Source: Pseudomonadota bacterium (GTDB lineage: Bacteria > Pseudomonadota > Gammaproteobacteria > Acidiferrobacterales > Acidiferrobacteraceae). From it: 64,000 nucleotides of DNA. A model generated the notes under the pieces. It was given only the letters and a program-made list of their open reading frames with translations, made no database searches and had not been told where the DNA came from. The stretch lies in assembly GCA_021785035.1 (NCBI GenBank), contig JAJYGP010000025.1, positions 220,351 to 284,350 of the forward strand. The letters run 5' to 3'. Below, in pieces: positions 40,099 to 50,178 of this stretch. The position numbers and the translations under genes are program-made. How positions within the stretch are numbered: position 1 is the first letter of the stretch; every line of letters starts with the position of its first letter.

Positions 40099-41493
40099 CT
40101 GGGCCAGCCGTTCGTGGCCGCGGGCGACCGCGGCTCGAACCTGGCGGGGTGCCGTGCCCCCGAGATGATCGCGGGCTGCGAGCGATCCTTCCAGGGTCAG
40201 CACCGGGAAAATATCCTCCGCTATGAGAGGCGAACACGCTTTAAGGTCGGCCAGAGCGAGAGCCGAAAGGTCGACCTTTTGCTCGATGGCGAGCCGTACC
40301 GCCCGCCCGGCGGCCTCGTGAGCATCACGAAACGGCAGGCCCCGGCGCACGAGATAATCGGCAAGGTCGGTCGCTGTGGGATAGCCGCGGGTCGCCTCGA
40401 GCCGCATGCGATCCCTATGAAAGGTGGTGGTCGGCAGGAGCTCGGCAAGCGCGCGGAGTGAATCCTTTAGGGTGTCTAAAGTGTCAAAAAGCGGTTCTTT
40501 GTCTTCCTGGTTGTCTTTGTTGTAGGCCAAGGGTTGGCCTTTCATGAGGACCAAGAGGGCGGCCAAATGACCTATCACCCGGGCACTCTTGCCGCGCAAG
40601 AGCTCCGGGACGTCCGGGTTTTTCTTTTGCGGCATGATCGAGGATCCGGTGCAAAAGCCATCGGCAAGTTCGATGAAGCCAAACTGAGGCGTCGACCAGA
40701 GGACGAGTTCCTCGGCCATGCGCGACAAATGGACCATAACCAGGGCGGAGGCCGCGGTAAATTCGATTACGAAATCGCGATCGGAGACGGCATCGAGTGA
40801 GTTTTCCGCAGGGCACGAAAACCCAAGGGTACGGGCCACCATGTCCCGATCTATGGGAAAGCTTGTTCCAGCGAGAGCGCCGGCCCCGAGCGGCAGGACA
40901 TTGACGCGCTTACGGGCGTCTAGGAGGCGTTCTTGGTCGCGCAGGCTCATCTCAAACCAGGCGAGGATATGGTGGCCTAGGGTCACTGGTTGGGCGACCT
41001 GGAGGTGCGTGAAGCCGGGCATGATGGTGTCGGCCTCGCGCTCGGCGATCAATAAAAAGACCTGACCGAGCGCCTGGAGTTGGTCCAGAAGGGCGTCTAT
41101 GCCGTCACGCAGATAGAGACGCACCGTGGTGGCGACCTGATCGTTACGAGAGCGTGCGGTGTGGAGCTTTTTCCCGACCTCCCCAACGTGCTCAATGAGC
41201 GCCGCCTCGATATTCATATGGACATCTTCGCGTTCTATGGACCACGAGAAGCGGCCTTCGTCTATATCCTTTTCGACGGCAGCAAGTCCGGATACGATGG
41301 TAGCGGCCTCGTCTTGGCTTATGATGCCGACTGCGCCGAGCATGGTGGCATGGGCCTTCGAGCCCGCGATGTCGTGGCGATAGAGTCTATGGTCGAAGCT
41401 CACGGAGGCGGTAAAGGTCTCCACGAAGGCATCGGTCGGCTGGGTAAAGCGGCCTTTCCAGGCCTTCTCGGACGGGGGCATACGGCTTCTCAT
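40081..41493 (-). CDS. argH: Argininosuccinate lyase
   Basis: WKGRF start, [32 protein letters not shown]. Confidence 0.97.
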   Translation of the reverse strand: MRSRMPPSEKAWKGRFTQPTDAFVETFTASVSFDHRLYRHDIAGSKAHATMLGAVGIISQDEAATIVSGLAAVEKDIDEGRFSWSIEREDVHMNIEAALIEHVGEVGKKLHTARSRNDQVATTVRLYLRDGIDALLDQLQALGQVFLLIAEREADTIMPGFTHLQVAQPVTLGHHILAWFEMSLRDQERLLDARKRVNVLPLGAGALAGTSFPIDRDMVARTLGFSCPAENSLDAVSDRDFVIEFTAASALVMVHLSRMAEELVLWSTPQFGFIELADGFCTGSSIMPQKKNPDVPELLRGKSARVIGHLAALLVLMKGQPLAYNKDNQEDKEPLFDTLDTLKDSLRALAELLPTTTFHRDRMRLEATRGYPTATDLADYLVRRGLPFRDAHEAAGRAVRLAIEQKVDLSALALADLKACSPLIAEDIFPVLTLEGSLAARDHLGGTAPRQVRAAVARGHERLAQLKHVK

Positions 41494-41692
41494 ATCCAAA
41501 GGGCCCTTATAGTAACGAACCCGACGGGCCACGTTAAGCGCCGAGGGCCGTTTTGCCATTTATCCGTTGGGGGGAGCCGATCATCGGTCTTGGATTGAGA
41601 CCCTACCGTCCGTCCACTAGAGTAGATCTCGTTGTTCCTGGGCCGGACTCTCCTTATGCACCCCCACCCCGAAATACCGGCCCAGGTTGCCG

Positions 41693-41725
41693 GTCCCCCG
41701 AGGAAAGACTCGGGGGACGCTTTTT
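41693..41725 (+). terminator. Strong intrinsic terminator in the argH/algZ-like intergenic region
   Basis: GTCCCCCGAG-GAAAGA-CTCGGGGGAC followed by GCTTTTT (10-bp perfect stem). Confidence 0.8.
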
Positions 41726-41781
41726 CCTGGTAGTCTAGAAGGACCTCCCGTCTCGGCGGGCCTCTACCTTTAAGACTTAAG

Positions 41782-42867
41782 GTGGCAATGAAGGATCAGA
41801 CTAGCTACTTTCTGCCCGACTTCGGTTCCCTAGCAATAGCTGCCAAGATTCTCCTCTTGGCGGAGGCCATTGCGGTCATATTTACGATCGGCCTCAATAA
41901 CCATGTCGGGCCTAAGGTCGTCAAAGACTTCGTGTTTTTGTCCACCTACACCCTCACTATCGCCGTGGCAAGCCTCTTTCTCATGCGGATCGCCAATCGC
42001 GGTCTGCGCAAACTGTCGGTGATCGTGGGATCGCTCACGGTGATTGCGCTTATGCAGATTGCGATCGTGGTCGTCACGGAGCTCATGATCTTGGCTCTTT
42101 ATAAGCTGCAGCTGATCCCCAGCCGTTGGCCCGATTGGCAAATGGCCGTGCTTGCCCATAGTCTTCTGATCGGCACAATCGTGATGTTGCTCGCTTTACG
42201 GCATTTGTTTGTCTCACATAACGCGCAAATAGACGCCAAAATGGAGCAGGAGGCCCGCATTCAGGCCTTGCAGTCGCGGATTCGCCCTCACTTTTTATTT
42301 AACAGTATGAACAGCATAGCGAGCCTTACAAGAAGCGATCCGCCACGCGCCGAGGCCGCCCTCCAGGACCTCGCCGATCTTTTTCGGGTGCTGTTGGCAG
42401 ACGCCCGCAAGCTCGTCCCGATATCGGCTGAGCAAGAGATATCGCGCCAATATCTTGAGATTGAGAAGCTCCGTCTTGGGGATCGTTTACAGGTGAACTG
42501 GACTGTGAGTAATGTCCCGCGCAATGCCCTTATTCCCACCCTCACCTTGCAACCGCTCCTCGAGAACGCCATATACCATGGCATAGAGCCGCGATTCGGG
42601 GGCGGGGTTGTGAAGGTCGAGCTATGGGGCGACAACGCCGGCACGCTCAATATCTTGATCAGTAATCCGGTTCCTGAAGTCCGCAAGCATGCCCACGGAC
42701 GGGGCAATAAAATCGCCATGGACAACATTCGTCAGCGCTTGTCTTCACATTTCTTTGAAGCAGCCACTTTGCAGACGTTCGAGGAAGGCGACCAGTACCA
42801 TGTCAAAATTAAAATGCCTATTGTCAAAAATCAGGGGGATCGATACCTAGCGGAGACATCACGATGA
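41782..42867 (+). CDS. LytS/AlgZ-type sensor histidine kinase
   Basis: QSRIRPHFLFNSMNSIASL His_kinase domain; LQPLLENAIYHGIEP; adjacent LytTR regulator. Confidence 0.9.
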   Translation: MAMKDQTSYFLPDFGSLAIAAKILLLAEAIAVIFTIGLNNHVGPKVVKDFVFLSTYTLTIAVASLFLMRIANRGLRKLSVIVGSLTVIALMQIAIVVVTELMILALYKLQLIPSRWPDWQMAVLAHSLLIGTIVMLLALRHLFVSHNAQIDAKMEQEARIQALQSRIRPHFLFNSMNSIASLTRSDPPRAEAALQDLADLFRVLLADARKLVPISAEQEISRQYLEIEKLRLGDRLQVNWTVSNVPRNALIPTLTLQPLLENAIYHGIEPRFGGGVVKVELWGDNAGTLNILISNPVPEVRKHAHGRGNKIAMDNIRQRLSSHFFEAATLQTFEEGDQYHVKIKMPIVKNQGDRYLAETSR

Positions 42868-42905
42868 GAGAGACGGGCGTGTCAGGCGAGCAGAGGAGGG
42901 AACCT

Positions 42906-43637
42906 ATGAAGGTTTTGATTGTGGACGATGAGAAATTGGCGCGCGACCGGCTCCGGGAACTGGTTGGGGAGATTGGCGAGCACACGGTGGTGGGCGAAGC
43001 CATGAACGGCAGTGAGGCCATAGAACAAACGGAGAGACTGAACCCGGACGTCTTGCTCATGGACATACGCATGCCCGGCATGGACGGGCTTGAGGCGGCC
43101 ATGCACCTCATGGGATTGGATGCGCCCCCGGGCGTCATCTTTACGACCGCCTACGACCAGCACGCTCTGGATGCGTTTGAGGTGAACGCGGTCGATTATC
43201 TCCTGAAGCCTATTCGCAAGGACCGTCTGGCGAAGGCCTTGAGTAAGGCCGGCAAGCTGACTTTGCAGCAGCTTCAGGATTTTAACCAAGCGCAAGATAC
43301 CCCAGTGGTGCGCACCCATCTCAGCGTGCATCTACGGGGAAATATTCGCCTCGTGCCGGTACAGGACGTACTCTACTTTTTAGCCGACAACAAGTATGTG
43401 ACGGTCAGAACTGCGAGCGAAGAACATTTGATCGAGGACTCGCTTGTAAACTTGGAGCGCGAATTCGGCGAAAGCTTTTTACGGATTCACAGAAACGCCC
43501 TGGTCGCGACGCCTTATATCAGCGGCATCGAGAAGGACGGTAGCGGCACCTGGCATGTGACTTTGAAAGGCCTCGAAAAGCGTCTTGCCGTGAGCCGCCG
43601 CCACGCCGCTGCGGTGCGGAGATGGGCACGCCGCTGA
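42906..43637 (+). CDS. AlgR-type LytTR response regulator
   Basis: Receiver MKVLIVDDEKLARDRL...LLMDIRMPGMDG; C-terminal LytTR domain FLADNKYVTVRT...RIHRNALVA. Confidence 0.93.
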   Translation: MKVLIVDDEKLARDRLRELVGEIGEHTVVGEAMNGSEAIEQTERLNPDVLLMDIRMPGMDGLEAAMHLMGLDAPPGVIFTTAYDQHALDAFEVNAVDYLLKPIRKDRLAKALSKAGKLTLQQLQDFNQAQDTPVVRTHLSVHLRGNIRLVPVQDVLYFLADNKYVTVRTASEEHLIEDSLVNLEREFGESFLRIHRNALVATPYISGIEKDGSGTWHVTLKGLEKRLAVSRRHAAAVRRWARR

Positions 43638-43640
43638 CTG

Positions 43641-44153
43641 TTACATGCGCCATAAGGCCGCGAGAGGTTGATCGAGGGCCCCGGGGGGAAGTGGCAGCTG
43701 ACGGTGGCGGATGTCGTCGAGAGTTTCGGCAATCCGCGCAAAGTCGTGCTGGAGCCGCCAATAAACCCGAGCCTGTCCACTGTTTTTTTCGAAGTCGGCG
43801 GTTTGACCAAAGGCTGTGCGTCCATGATCGGCGTAGTAAGACAACTGTCCGCGGGCCTTTAAGCGGTCCCGGAAAAAACCGCTCATAAAAAGCGTGTATT
43901 CGGCTAAGTGGCGGACGATGATCATTTCATAGCCACGACTGTCTTCTTGGGCGGCCCGTTGTTCCGTTAAAAATTGCACCAGCGTGGTGAGAGGACGTTG
44001 TTCGCTGTCGTTGAGAGGGTAGAGGGCATCCGTGCGCGCAAAGCGCGTCAGTAGGTCGCTCACGTAGGCGACGGTGGCGGGCTCGGCCATCCCAGCGCGC
44101 TTGAAGCCATGCTGAATATGGCGATGAAAGAACTGGTAGAGAGTCGGCGTCAT
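43641..44153 (-). CDS. Conserved hypothetical protein
   Basis: 170 aa, MTPTLYQFFHRHIQHGFKRAGMAEPATVAYVSDLLTRFA; converges on algR-like gene. Confidence 0.75.
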   Translation of the reverse strand: MTPTLYQFFHRHIQHGFKRAGMAEPATVAYVSDLLTRFARTDALYPLNDSEQRPLTTLVQFLTEQRAAQEDSRGYEMIIVRHLAEYTLFMSGFFRDRLKARGQLSYYADHGRTAFGQTADFEKNSGQARVYWRLQHDFARIAETLDDIRHRQLPLPPGALDQPLAALWRM

Positions 44154-44391
44154 GATGGTCTCCTCACGCGGTCCCAATTTTATTATAGTGAACGGGAAGC
44201 GAAGCGAAAGGGGCAATCGTCGCTTAGGTCTCGTTCTTTTCCGCGCGTCTCTCGTGGGGCGGGTGGCGTGCCCCGTACTCTTCCTTCAGCCTTGGCCCAC
44301 AGACCGCGACCGGACTAGAGATGCGCCGGGCACCTTTTCGGGGGCTAGCTCTGGCCTCCGTGGAGCGGAGGTGGGCGGCCCCTGGCGAGAA

Positions 44392-44419
44392 TTGACAGGG
44401 GGGGCGGCAAATGTATGAT
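44392..44419 (+). promoter_or_regulatory. Sigma70 promoter of purT
   Basis: TTGACA-N16-TATGAT, ends 33 nt before purT ATG. Confidence 0.8.
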
Positions 44420-44451
44420 GCCCCTCAATCTTGGGCCCCGTGGGAATTTGC

Positions 44452-45660
44452 ATGACGACTTTAGGTACACCGCTTACGCGGGATGCTGTGCGCCTGCTGC
44501 TGCTTGGAAGCGGCGAACTAGGTAAGGAAGTGGCCATAGAGGCGCAACGTCTAGGGGTTGAGGTGGTGGCGGTCGATCGCTACGCCGATGCTCCGGCGCA
44601 TCAAGTGGCACACCGTTCCTATGTTATCGATATGCGCGACCCGACCGCTGTGCGGCGCCTTATCAAGAAGGAGCGCCCCAATTTTGTGGTGCCGGAGTTG
44701 GAGGCTATTGCCACCGAGACCTTGATGGAGATCGAAAGCGAGGGCTTAGCCGAGGTGATTCCTACGGCCCGCGGGGCCTTCCTTACGATGAACCGCGAGG
44801 GTATACGGAGATTGGCGGCTGAGGAACTGAAGGTGCCGACCTCGCGTTACGCGTTCGCAGGCAGTCTGGAGGAATTGCAGGCGGCGGCGACCAGTATCGG
44901 GTTTCCCTGCGTAGTGAAGCCGGTCATGTCTTCGTCCGGGAAAGGCCAGTCGTTCGTATCCGGGGAGGCGGAGCTTTTGGCGGCTTGGCAGGAGGCCGAG
45001 AAGAAGAGCCGCGTGGTCATGCCGCGTGTCATCGTCGAATCCTTTATAGAGTTCCAGTTCGAAATCACCCTCCTTACAGTGCGCGCGCGTTCCGCAGATG
45101 GAGGCGTCGAGACCCATTTTTGTGAACCGATAGGGCATCGCCAAGAACGCGGCGACTACGTGGAGAGCTGGCAACCGCAACCCTTGAGCGAGAAGGCCCT
45201 TTGTCGGGCGCGGGAGATTGCGGAGCGGGTGACGACAGCCCTCGGGGGTCGCGGAATCTTTGGGTGCGAGTTTTTTGTGAGCGAGGATGAGGTCTGGTTT
45301 TCGGAGGTCAGTCCGCGTCCGCATGATACCGGCCTTGTGACGCTTGCCACCCAATACCAAAGCGAATTCGAGTTGCATGTGCGCGCGATTCTCGGACTGC
45401 CGGTTTCGACCGTTCTGCAGCAACCTGGAGCGAGCGCTGTGATCTATGGGGGCCGGGACGCCCATGGTGTGCGGTTTGCCAAGGTGGCTGAGGCCTTATC
45501 CGTACCGGGCACCAAATTGCGGCTCTTTGGTAAGCCTGAGAGCTTTACCTATCGGCGCATGGGGGTGGCGCTCGCGGTCGCAAGCGATGTCGATACCGCT
45601 CGCAAGCGCGCCCGCGAATGCGCACAGACGGTCGAGGTCCTAGGTCCGAGCGAGGCCTGA
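44452..45660 (+). CDS. purT: Formate-dependent phosphoribosylglycinamide formyltransferase
   Basis: [30 protein letters not shown]-grasp; [13 protein letters not shown]. Confidence 0.96.
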   Translation: MTTLGTPLTRDAVRLLLLGSGELGKEVAIEAQRLGVEVVAVDRYADAPAHQVAHRSYVIDMRDPTAVRRLIKKERPNFVVPELEAIATETLMEIESEGLAEVIPTARGAFLTMNREGIRRLAAEELKVPTSRYAFAGSLEELQAAATSIGFPCVVKPVMSSSGKGQSFVSGEAELLAAWQEAEKKSRVVMPRVIVESFIEFQFEITLLTVRARSADGGVETHFCEPIGHRQERGDYVESWQPQPLSEKALCRAREIAERVTTALGGRGIFGCEFFVSEDEVWFSEVSPRPHDTGLVTLATQYQSEFELHVRAILGLPVSTVLQQPGASAVIYGGRDAHGVRFAKVAEALSVPGTKLRLFGKPESFTYRRMGVALAVASDVDTARKRARECAQTVEVLGPSEA

Positions 45661-46170
45661 TTACATACCGAGCCCGATACCAAAGCCAAACGTCCAGTGG
45701 GAGCGCGGACGACGTCGATAGAAACGCCAGATGTGGGTTTCGAGAATGCGGACCTGTGGGTAGATGTAGGGTGCTTGCCCTATGAGCCCGGTCCTGGTGC
45801 CAGCGACGAGGCCGACTACGGTGACCAGTCGGCCTTGGGCAAATACGGCGGGGTCGAGGTAGCCGGGTGCTAGGGCCTGAAATCGTCCCCAGGAGGAGCG
45901 TTGTAGACGCGGGCGTCCACGCCGGTTGAGCGGGTAGGCCAGGATAGTCAGCGTGCTGTGCACGGGTCCTACGTTATCACCGATCACCATGCCGCCCCAG
46001 CGTATGCGCGCCTCGCGGGTCGCTCGCGGGTGGGCGAGTACGTCCTGAGGCGTAAGGTGCGCTTCCACATGACGAGCGCGCGGTTGGGGGTGCACGGCGC
46101 AGCCGTTCAGCGTGAGCAGAAGGACTGTGATGAACGTGGCCGAGCGGGTGGCACGAGCGAAACGAGGCAT
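45661..46170 (-). CDS. Slp-family outer-membrane lipoprotein (copy 1)
   Basis: Lipobox LTLNGC; RIRWGGMV...PGYLDPAVFAQGRLVTVVGLVAGTRTGLIGQAPYIYPQV. Confidence 0.88.
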   Translation of the reverse strand: MPRFARATRSATFITVLLLTLNGCAVHPQPRARHVEAHLTPQDVLAHPRATREARIRWGGMVIGDNVGPVHSTLTILAYPLNRRGRPRLQRSSWGRFQALAPGYLDPAVFAQGRLVTVVGLVAGTRTGLIGQAPYIYPQVRILETHIWRFYRRRPRSHWTFGFGIGLGM

Positions 46171-46193
46171 ATGGTAGTCCTCCGAAGGATGCG

Positions 46194-46739
46194 CTAGGGT
46201 CCGAAGCCCGGTCCGTCGTCGTCATCATTCCAGCCCCACCCGAAGCCGGGCCCAAAACCGATGCCCCAACCCCAGGGCCAGGCGCTACCATAGCCATAAC
46301 GCCTCACCGGACGCGGCCGCCATAGGTAGGTCGAGAGGGTCCGAACGACCGGGAAATTATATAAATAGTTTCCTATCGGGTCTTTTTCGTAGCCCGAGAA
46401 GACGCCGACCACGGTGACCTTGCGGCCCGGCGCATAGACGTCAGGATCCAAAAACCCGGGGACCCGCGCCAAGAACCGGCCGCCGCTTCCGGAGGTGCGG
46501 CGCGGCCTTCCATCGTGACGCAGAGGCTTGGCGATGATCTGCACCCAGGTCGCTTTCGGCGTATTGCTGACTTTGGCTATCACTCCGCCCCACCGTACAC
46601 GCAGGCCAATTGGGACCAGATGGGCGCGGGCGCCCATGACGGTGGCGCGCGAGATATGGGGTTGGCGCAATTCTTGGGGTATTCGACTCGCGCATCCGCC
46701 GAGTAGGAGAAGGTTCACCACTAGCCAAAGTCTCTTCAT
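46194..46739 (-). CDS. Slp-family outer-membrane lipoprotein (copy 2)
   Basis: Lipobox LLLGGC; RVRWGGVI...PGFLDPDVYAPGRKVTVVGVFSGYEKDPIGNYLYNFPVV; Gly/Trp/Asp-rich tail. Confidence 0.88.
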   Translation of the reverse strand: MKRLWLVVNLLLLGGCASRIPQELRQPHISRATVMGARAHLVPIGLRVRWGGVIAKVSNTPKATWVQIIAKPLRHDGRPRRTSGSGGRFLARVPGFLDPDVYAPGRKVTVVGVFSGYEKDPIGNYLYNFPVVRTLSTYLWRPRPVRRYGYGSAWPWGWGIGFGPGFGWGWNDDDDGPGFGP

Positions 46740-46874
46740 GGCTTTGTTTCCTCCATTGTCAAGCAAGATCATAAGGCCCGGGCGGTTTCTTTGCTAGGGC
46801 CAGCGGCGCTCGGCGATAGCGGGTGATGCCGCGTTGTATGCGCTGCCCTCTCTAGTCTGGCACAATGGGGCACC

Positions 46875-46902
46875 CTTGAAGCCAGCAGCTATGGCCCCAT
46901 TA
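46875..46902 (+). promoter_or_regulatory. Sigma32-type promoter of lon
   Basis: CTTGAA-N14-CCCCATTA, 36 bp before lon ATG. Confidence 0.8.
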
Positions 46903-46938
46903 AAAGCCCGTCCCTCAGAGTAAGAATACGGCGATCTC

Positions 46939-49329
46939 ATGACAAGAAGCGAACCTGAAGCGGCGCAAGCCCCCGATAACGTGTCCGGCAGCGCCCTGGC
47001 GCGGGCCGGGGACGTTCTGCCGACGACCGTCCATGTCCTCCCTATCACCAATCGCCCGTTTTTCCCAGCCCAAGCCGTCCCGCTGGTCTTGGAGCGTGAG
47101 CCCTGGCTTAGGACGGTGGAGTTGGCTATGGGGACTCCGCACAAGATTGTGGGCCTCGTGCTCGTTCGCAAGGATAAGGCCGCTGAGGTGGTTAGCCAGG
47201 ATTTCTACACCATGGGGACCGCCTGCCGGATCCACAAGGTGGTACAGAATGGCGATACGCTACAGGTATTCGTCGAAGGCCTGCAGCGATTCCGGATCGA
47301 GCAATGGTTGAGCGAGGACCGGCCGTTTGTGGTCCGGGCGCGGTATTTCCTTGAGACGGAGGTCCGCGAGACGCACGATTCCAAGGCCTACTCGGTGGCC
47401 ATTATCAACACCATAAAGGAGCTTTTGCCGCTCAATCCGCTGTACGGCGAGGAGCTCAAGTTTTTTTTGACGCGCTTTGGTCCAGACGAGCCCTCGCGGC
47501 TCGGTGATTTCGCGGCGAGCCTGACCACCGCCAGCAAGGAGGAATTACAGGACGTCTTGAAGACGACCGATCTCGAGCCGCGCCTAGAAAAGGTGCTGTT
47601 GCTGTTAAAGAAGGAAGTCGAGATAGCCAAGACCCAAGTCCGCATCAGCGAGCGCGTCGAAGAGAAGATCAACGAACAGCAACGCCAGTTTTTTTTGCGT
47701 GAGCAACTGAAGGCCATCCAAAAGGAATTGGGTATCAATAAAGACGATAGGACCGCAGAAATAGAGATGTTTCAGGCGCGTCTGGAGCCGCTCGTTCTGC
47801 CCCCCAATGCCGCTAAGCGGGTCGACGAAGAGCTCCAGAAGATGGCGGTGCTCGAGATGGGTTCTCCCGAGTACGCCGTGACTAGGAATTATCTTGACTG
47901 GCTCACGCTTTTGCCTTGGGGCCAATATTCGAGCGATAAGATCGATCTCAAGCAGGCGCGTGCAGTGCTCGACCGGGACCATGACGGCCTAGACGACGTG
48001 AAGGACCGGATCATCGAGTTCCTGGCGGTGGGAGCCATGAAGGGCGAGGTGACGGGCTCGATCCTACTTTTGGTGGGCCCCCCCGGCGTCGGAAAGACCT
48101 CGATCGGTCGCTCTATCGCTACCGCGCTCGGCCGCAAGTTCTACCGTTTCTCGGTTGGGGGCATGCGTGACGAGGCTGAGATCAAGGGTCACAGGCGCAC
48201 CTACATAGGAGCGATGCCGGGCAAGTTCATACAAGCCATCCGTGAGGTCGGAGTCGCGAATCCGATCATCATGCTAGACGAGATCGATAAGATCGGGTCC
48301 TCGTTCCAGGGCAATCCCGCCTCGGCGTTACTCGAGGTGCTGGATCCCGAGCAGAATGTGGACTTTTTGGATCATTACGTTGATCTGCGGTTTGATCTTT
48401 CAAAGGTGTTGTTCGTGTGCACGGCCAACCAGCTCGATACCATACCGCGTCCGCTGCTAGATCGGATGGAGGTGATTCGTCTAGCCGGCTACATCACGAG
48501 CGAGAAGCTTGCCATCGCGAAGCACCATCTTCTACCAAAGCAGATGCGTAAGGTCGGACTAAAGCGCGGGCAATTGCGGATCGAGGATCAAGCCATCCGA
48601 GAGATCATCGAGGGCTATGCGCGCGAGGCCGGGGTTCGCAATCTTGAAAAGAAGCTTGGGTCGATCGCGCGCAAGGCGGTCGTTGCCATGATCAACGGGA
48701 AGGAGCCGCCTATTAAGGTCGGGCCGCGCAATCTCGAGGCCTATCTCGATCGCCCGGTCTTCCAGCCGATCAAGCCTCTACGTGGCATAGGCGTTATGAC
48801 CGGCTTGGCGTGGACGCCTATGGGGGGCGCGATACTCGATATCGAGGCGACCCGCGTCCATCGGGCCAGTCGAAGCTTTAAATTGACGGGCCAGCTGGGC
48901 GATGTCATGCGCGAATCGGCGGAGATTGCCTATAGCTATGTGTCGTCACACTGTAAGCAGTACTCTTGTCCCGAGGATTTTTTTGATAAAGCCTCTTTGC
49001 ATTTGCATGTCCCCGCGGGGGCCATCCCGAAGGACGGTCCGAGCGCCGGCATCACGATTGCGAGCGCACTTTTGTCGCTCGCTCGGGGCAAGCGCGTCGC
49101 GCGCTCCTTGGCCATGACGGGCGAGATTACCCTTACGGGCTATGTGTTGCCGGTCGGGGGTATTCGCGAAAAGATCATTGCCGCGCGCCGTGTCCGTATT
49201 CCGGAGATCATCTTGCCGGATTCTAACCGCAACGATTTTGAGGAGTTGCCGGATAATGTCCGCAAGGGCCTTGTGGTCCATTATGTGAAGCACTACCGTG
49301 ATGTGGCGGCGTTGATTTTTCCAGACTAA
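46939..49329 (+). CDS. lon: ATP-dependent protease Lon
   Basis: LON N-terminal domain, GPPGVGKTSIGRSIA, KDGPSAGITIA catalytic Ser motif. Confidence 0.97.
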   Translation: MTRSEPEAAQAPDNVSGSALARAGDVLPTTVHVLPITNRPFFPAQAVPLVLEREPWLRTVELAMGTPHKIVGLVLVRKDKAAEVVSQDFYTMGTACRIHKVVQNGDTLQVFVEGLQRFRIEQWLSEDRPFVVRARYFLETEVRETHDSKAYSVAIINTIKELLPLNPLYGEELKFFLTRFGPDEPSRLGDFAASLTTASKEELQDVLKTTDLEPRLEKVLLLLKKEVEIAKTQVRISERVEEKINEQQRQFFLREQLKAIQKELGINKDDRTAEIEMFQARLEPLVLPPNAAKRVDEELQKMAVLEMGSPEYAVTRNYLDWLTLLPWGQYSSDKIDLKQARAVLDRDHDGLDDVKDRIIEFLAVGAMKGEVTGSILLLVGPPGVGKTSIGRSIATALGRKFYRFSVGGMRDEAEIKGHRRTYIGAMPGKFIQAIREVGVANPIIMLDEIDKIGSSFQGNPASALLEVLDPEQNVDFLDHYVDLRFDLSKVLFVCTANQLDTIPRPLLDRMEVIRLAGYITSEKLAIAKHHLLPKQMRKVGLKRGQLRIEDQAIREIIEGYAREAGVRNLEKKLGSIARKAVVAMINGKEPPIKVGPRNLEAYLDRPVFQPIKPLRGIGVMTGLAWTPMGGAILDIEATRVHRASRSFKLTGQLGDVMRESAEIAYSYVSSHCKQYSCPEDFFDKASLHLHVPAGAIPKDGPSAGITIASALLSLARGKRVARSLAMTGEITLTGYVLPVGGIREKIIAARRVRIPEIILPDSNRNDFEELPDNVRKGLVVHYVKHYRDVAALIFPD

Positions 49330-49595
49330 GGGATCGCCTGGGCCATAAAGCCGATTTTCGGTGTTTCGGGTGTCGGTATGAGGAGAGCGATCTCGCGGTC
49401 GGCCGGAGGCGGCGCCCAAGCGCTTATTTCCGCTTGTTTCGCTGAAACAATTGCCGCTTCATTGGAAGCGCCTGGGTCGAAGAGAGCAAGACCCCGCGTT
49501 GCAGTTTTTGTTACCACGACGAGATTGCGCTTTTGGCGGATGACGTCACTCTCGTCGAGCGTCCCAAGTCCGCGTAACGAGGGGTTATCGTTCAT
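49326..49595 (-). CDS. Small hypothetical protein
   Basis: ORF between lon and cyaY; no recognised domain. Confidence 0.35.
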   Translation of the reverse strand: MNDNPSLRGLGTLDESDVIRQKRNLVVVTKTATRGLALFDPGASNEAAIVSAKQAEISAWAPPPADREIALLIPTPETPKIGFMAQAIP

Positions 49596-49620
49596 AGGCA
49601 AGACGAGGCGTGGGAATAAT

Positions 49621-49947
49621 TTAACGGAGACGAACCGGCATCTTGAGTTGTTGTCCGGCGAAGTGCTCGAGGTCTGCGATCAGTTCTTGGTCGCCGGCCC
49701 GGATCCAGCGTTTATGGGCTGGGTCGTATTGGTAGTGAAAACCACCGCTCCGGGCCGCCACCCATATCTGTTTCAGGGGCCGCTGCTTGTTGATGATGAT
49801 GCGCGAGCCGTCCGGAAACTCCAGCGTCAATATCTCGTCTTCGGTTTCGAATTCGATCTCGGCCCCGCTGGCCTCGATGGCCTGCTCGATGCGCGTGAGC
49901 GTCTCATGGGCGAGGCTCTCGTATTCTGCTTCTGTGAGCATAGACAC
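49621..49947 (-). CDS. cyaY: Frataxin-like iron-sulfur assembly protein CyaY
   Basis: EYESLAHETLTRIEQAIE...ILTLEFPDGSRIIINKQRPLKQIWVAARSGGFHYQYD. Confidence 0.95.
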   Translation of the reverse strand: MSMLTEAEYESLAHETLTRIEQAIEASGAEIEFETEDEILTLEFPDGSRIIINKQRPLKQIWVAARSGGFHYQYDPAHKRWIRAGDQELIADLEHFAGQQLKMPVRLR

Positions 49948-50178
49948 CCCTTCCTATGTCGTAAGAGAACAACCGTTCGTCTGCCGTCGAAAAAATGCGA
50001 GACCGACTTTGCGTTCCGGGTTGCTGTGGGCTGACCCTTAAAGGGGGCCATCCTAGCGGGCTTGCCGCCAAAGGACCAGCCCAAAAGGCGCCTCGTTCCC
50101 GCCGGACGCCCGGTTTGCCTCTGGCCCGGGAAACCCCCGCTCTTGAGTCGACAGCCTTTTACCCTCTATTCTTGGCAC

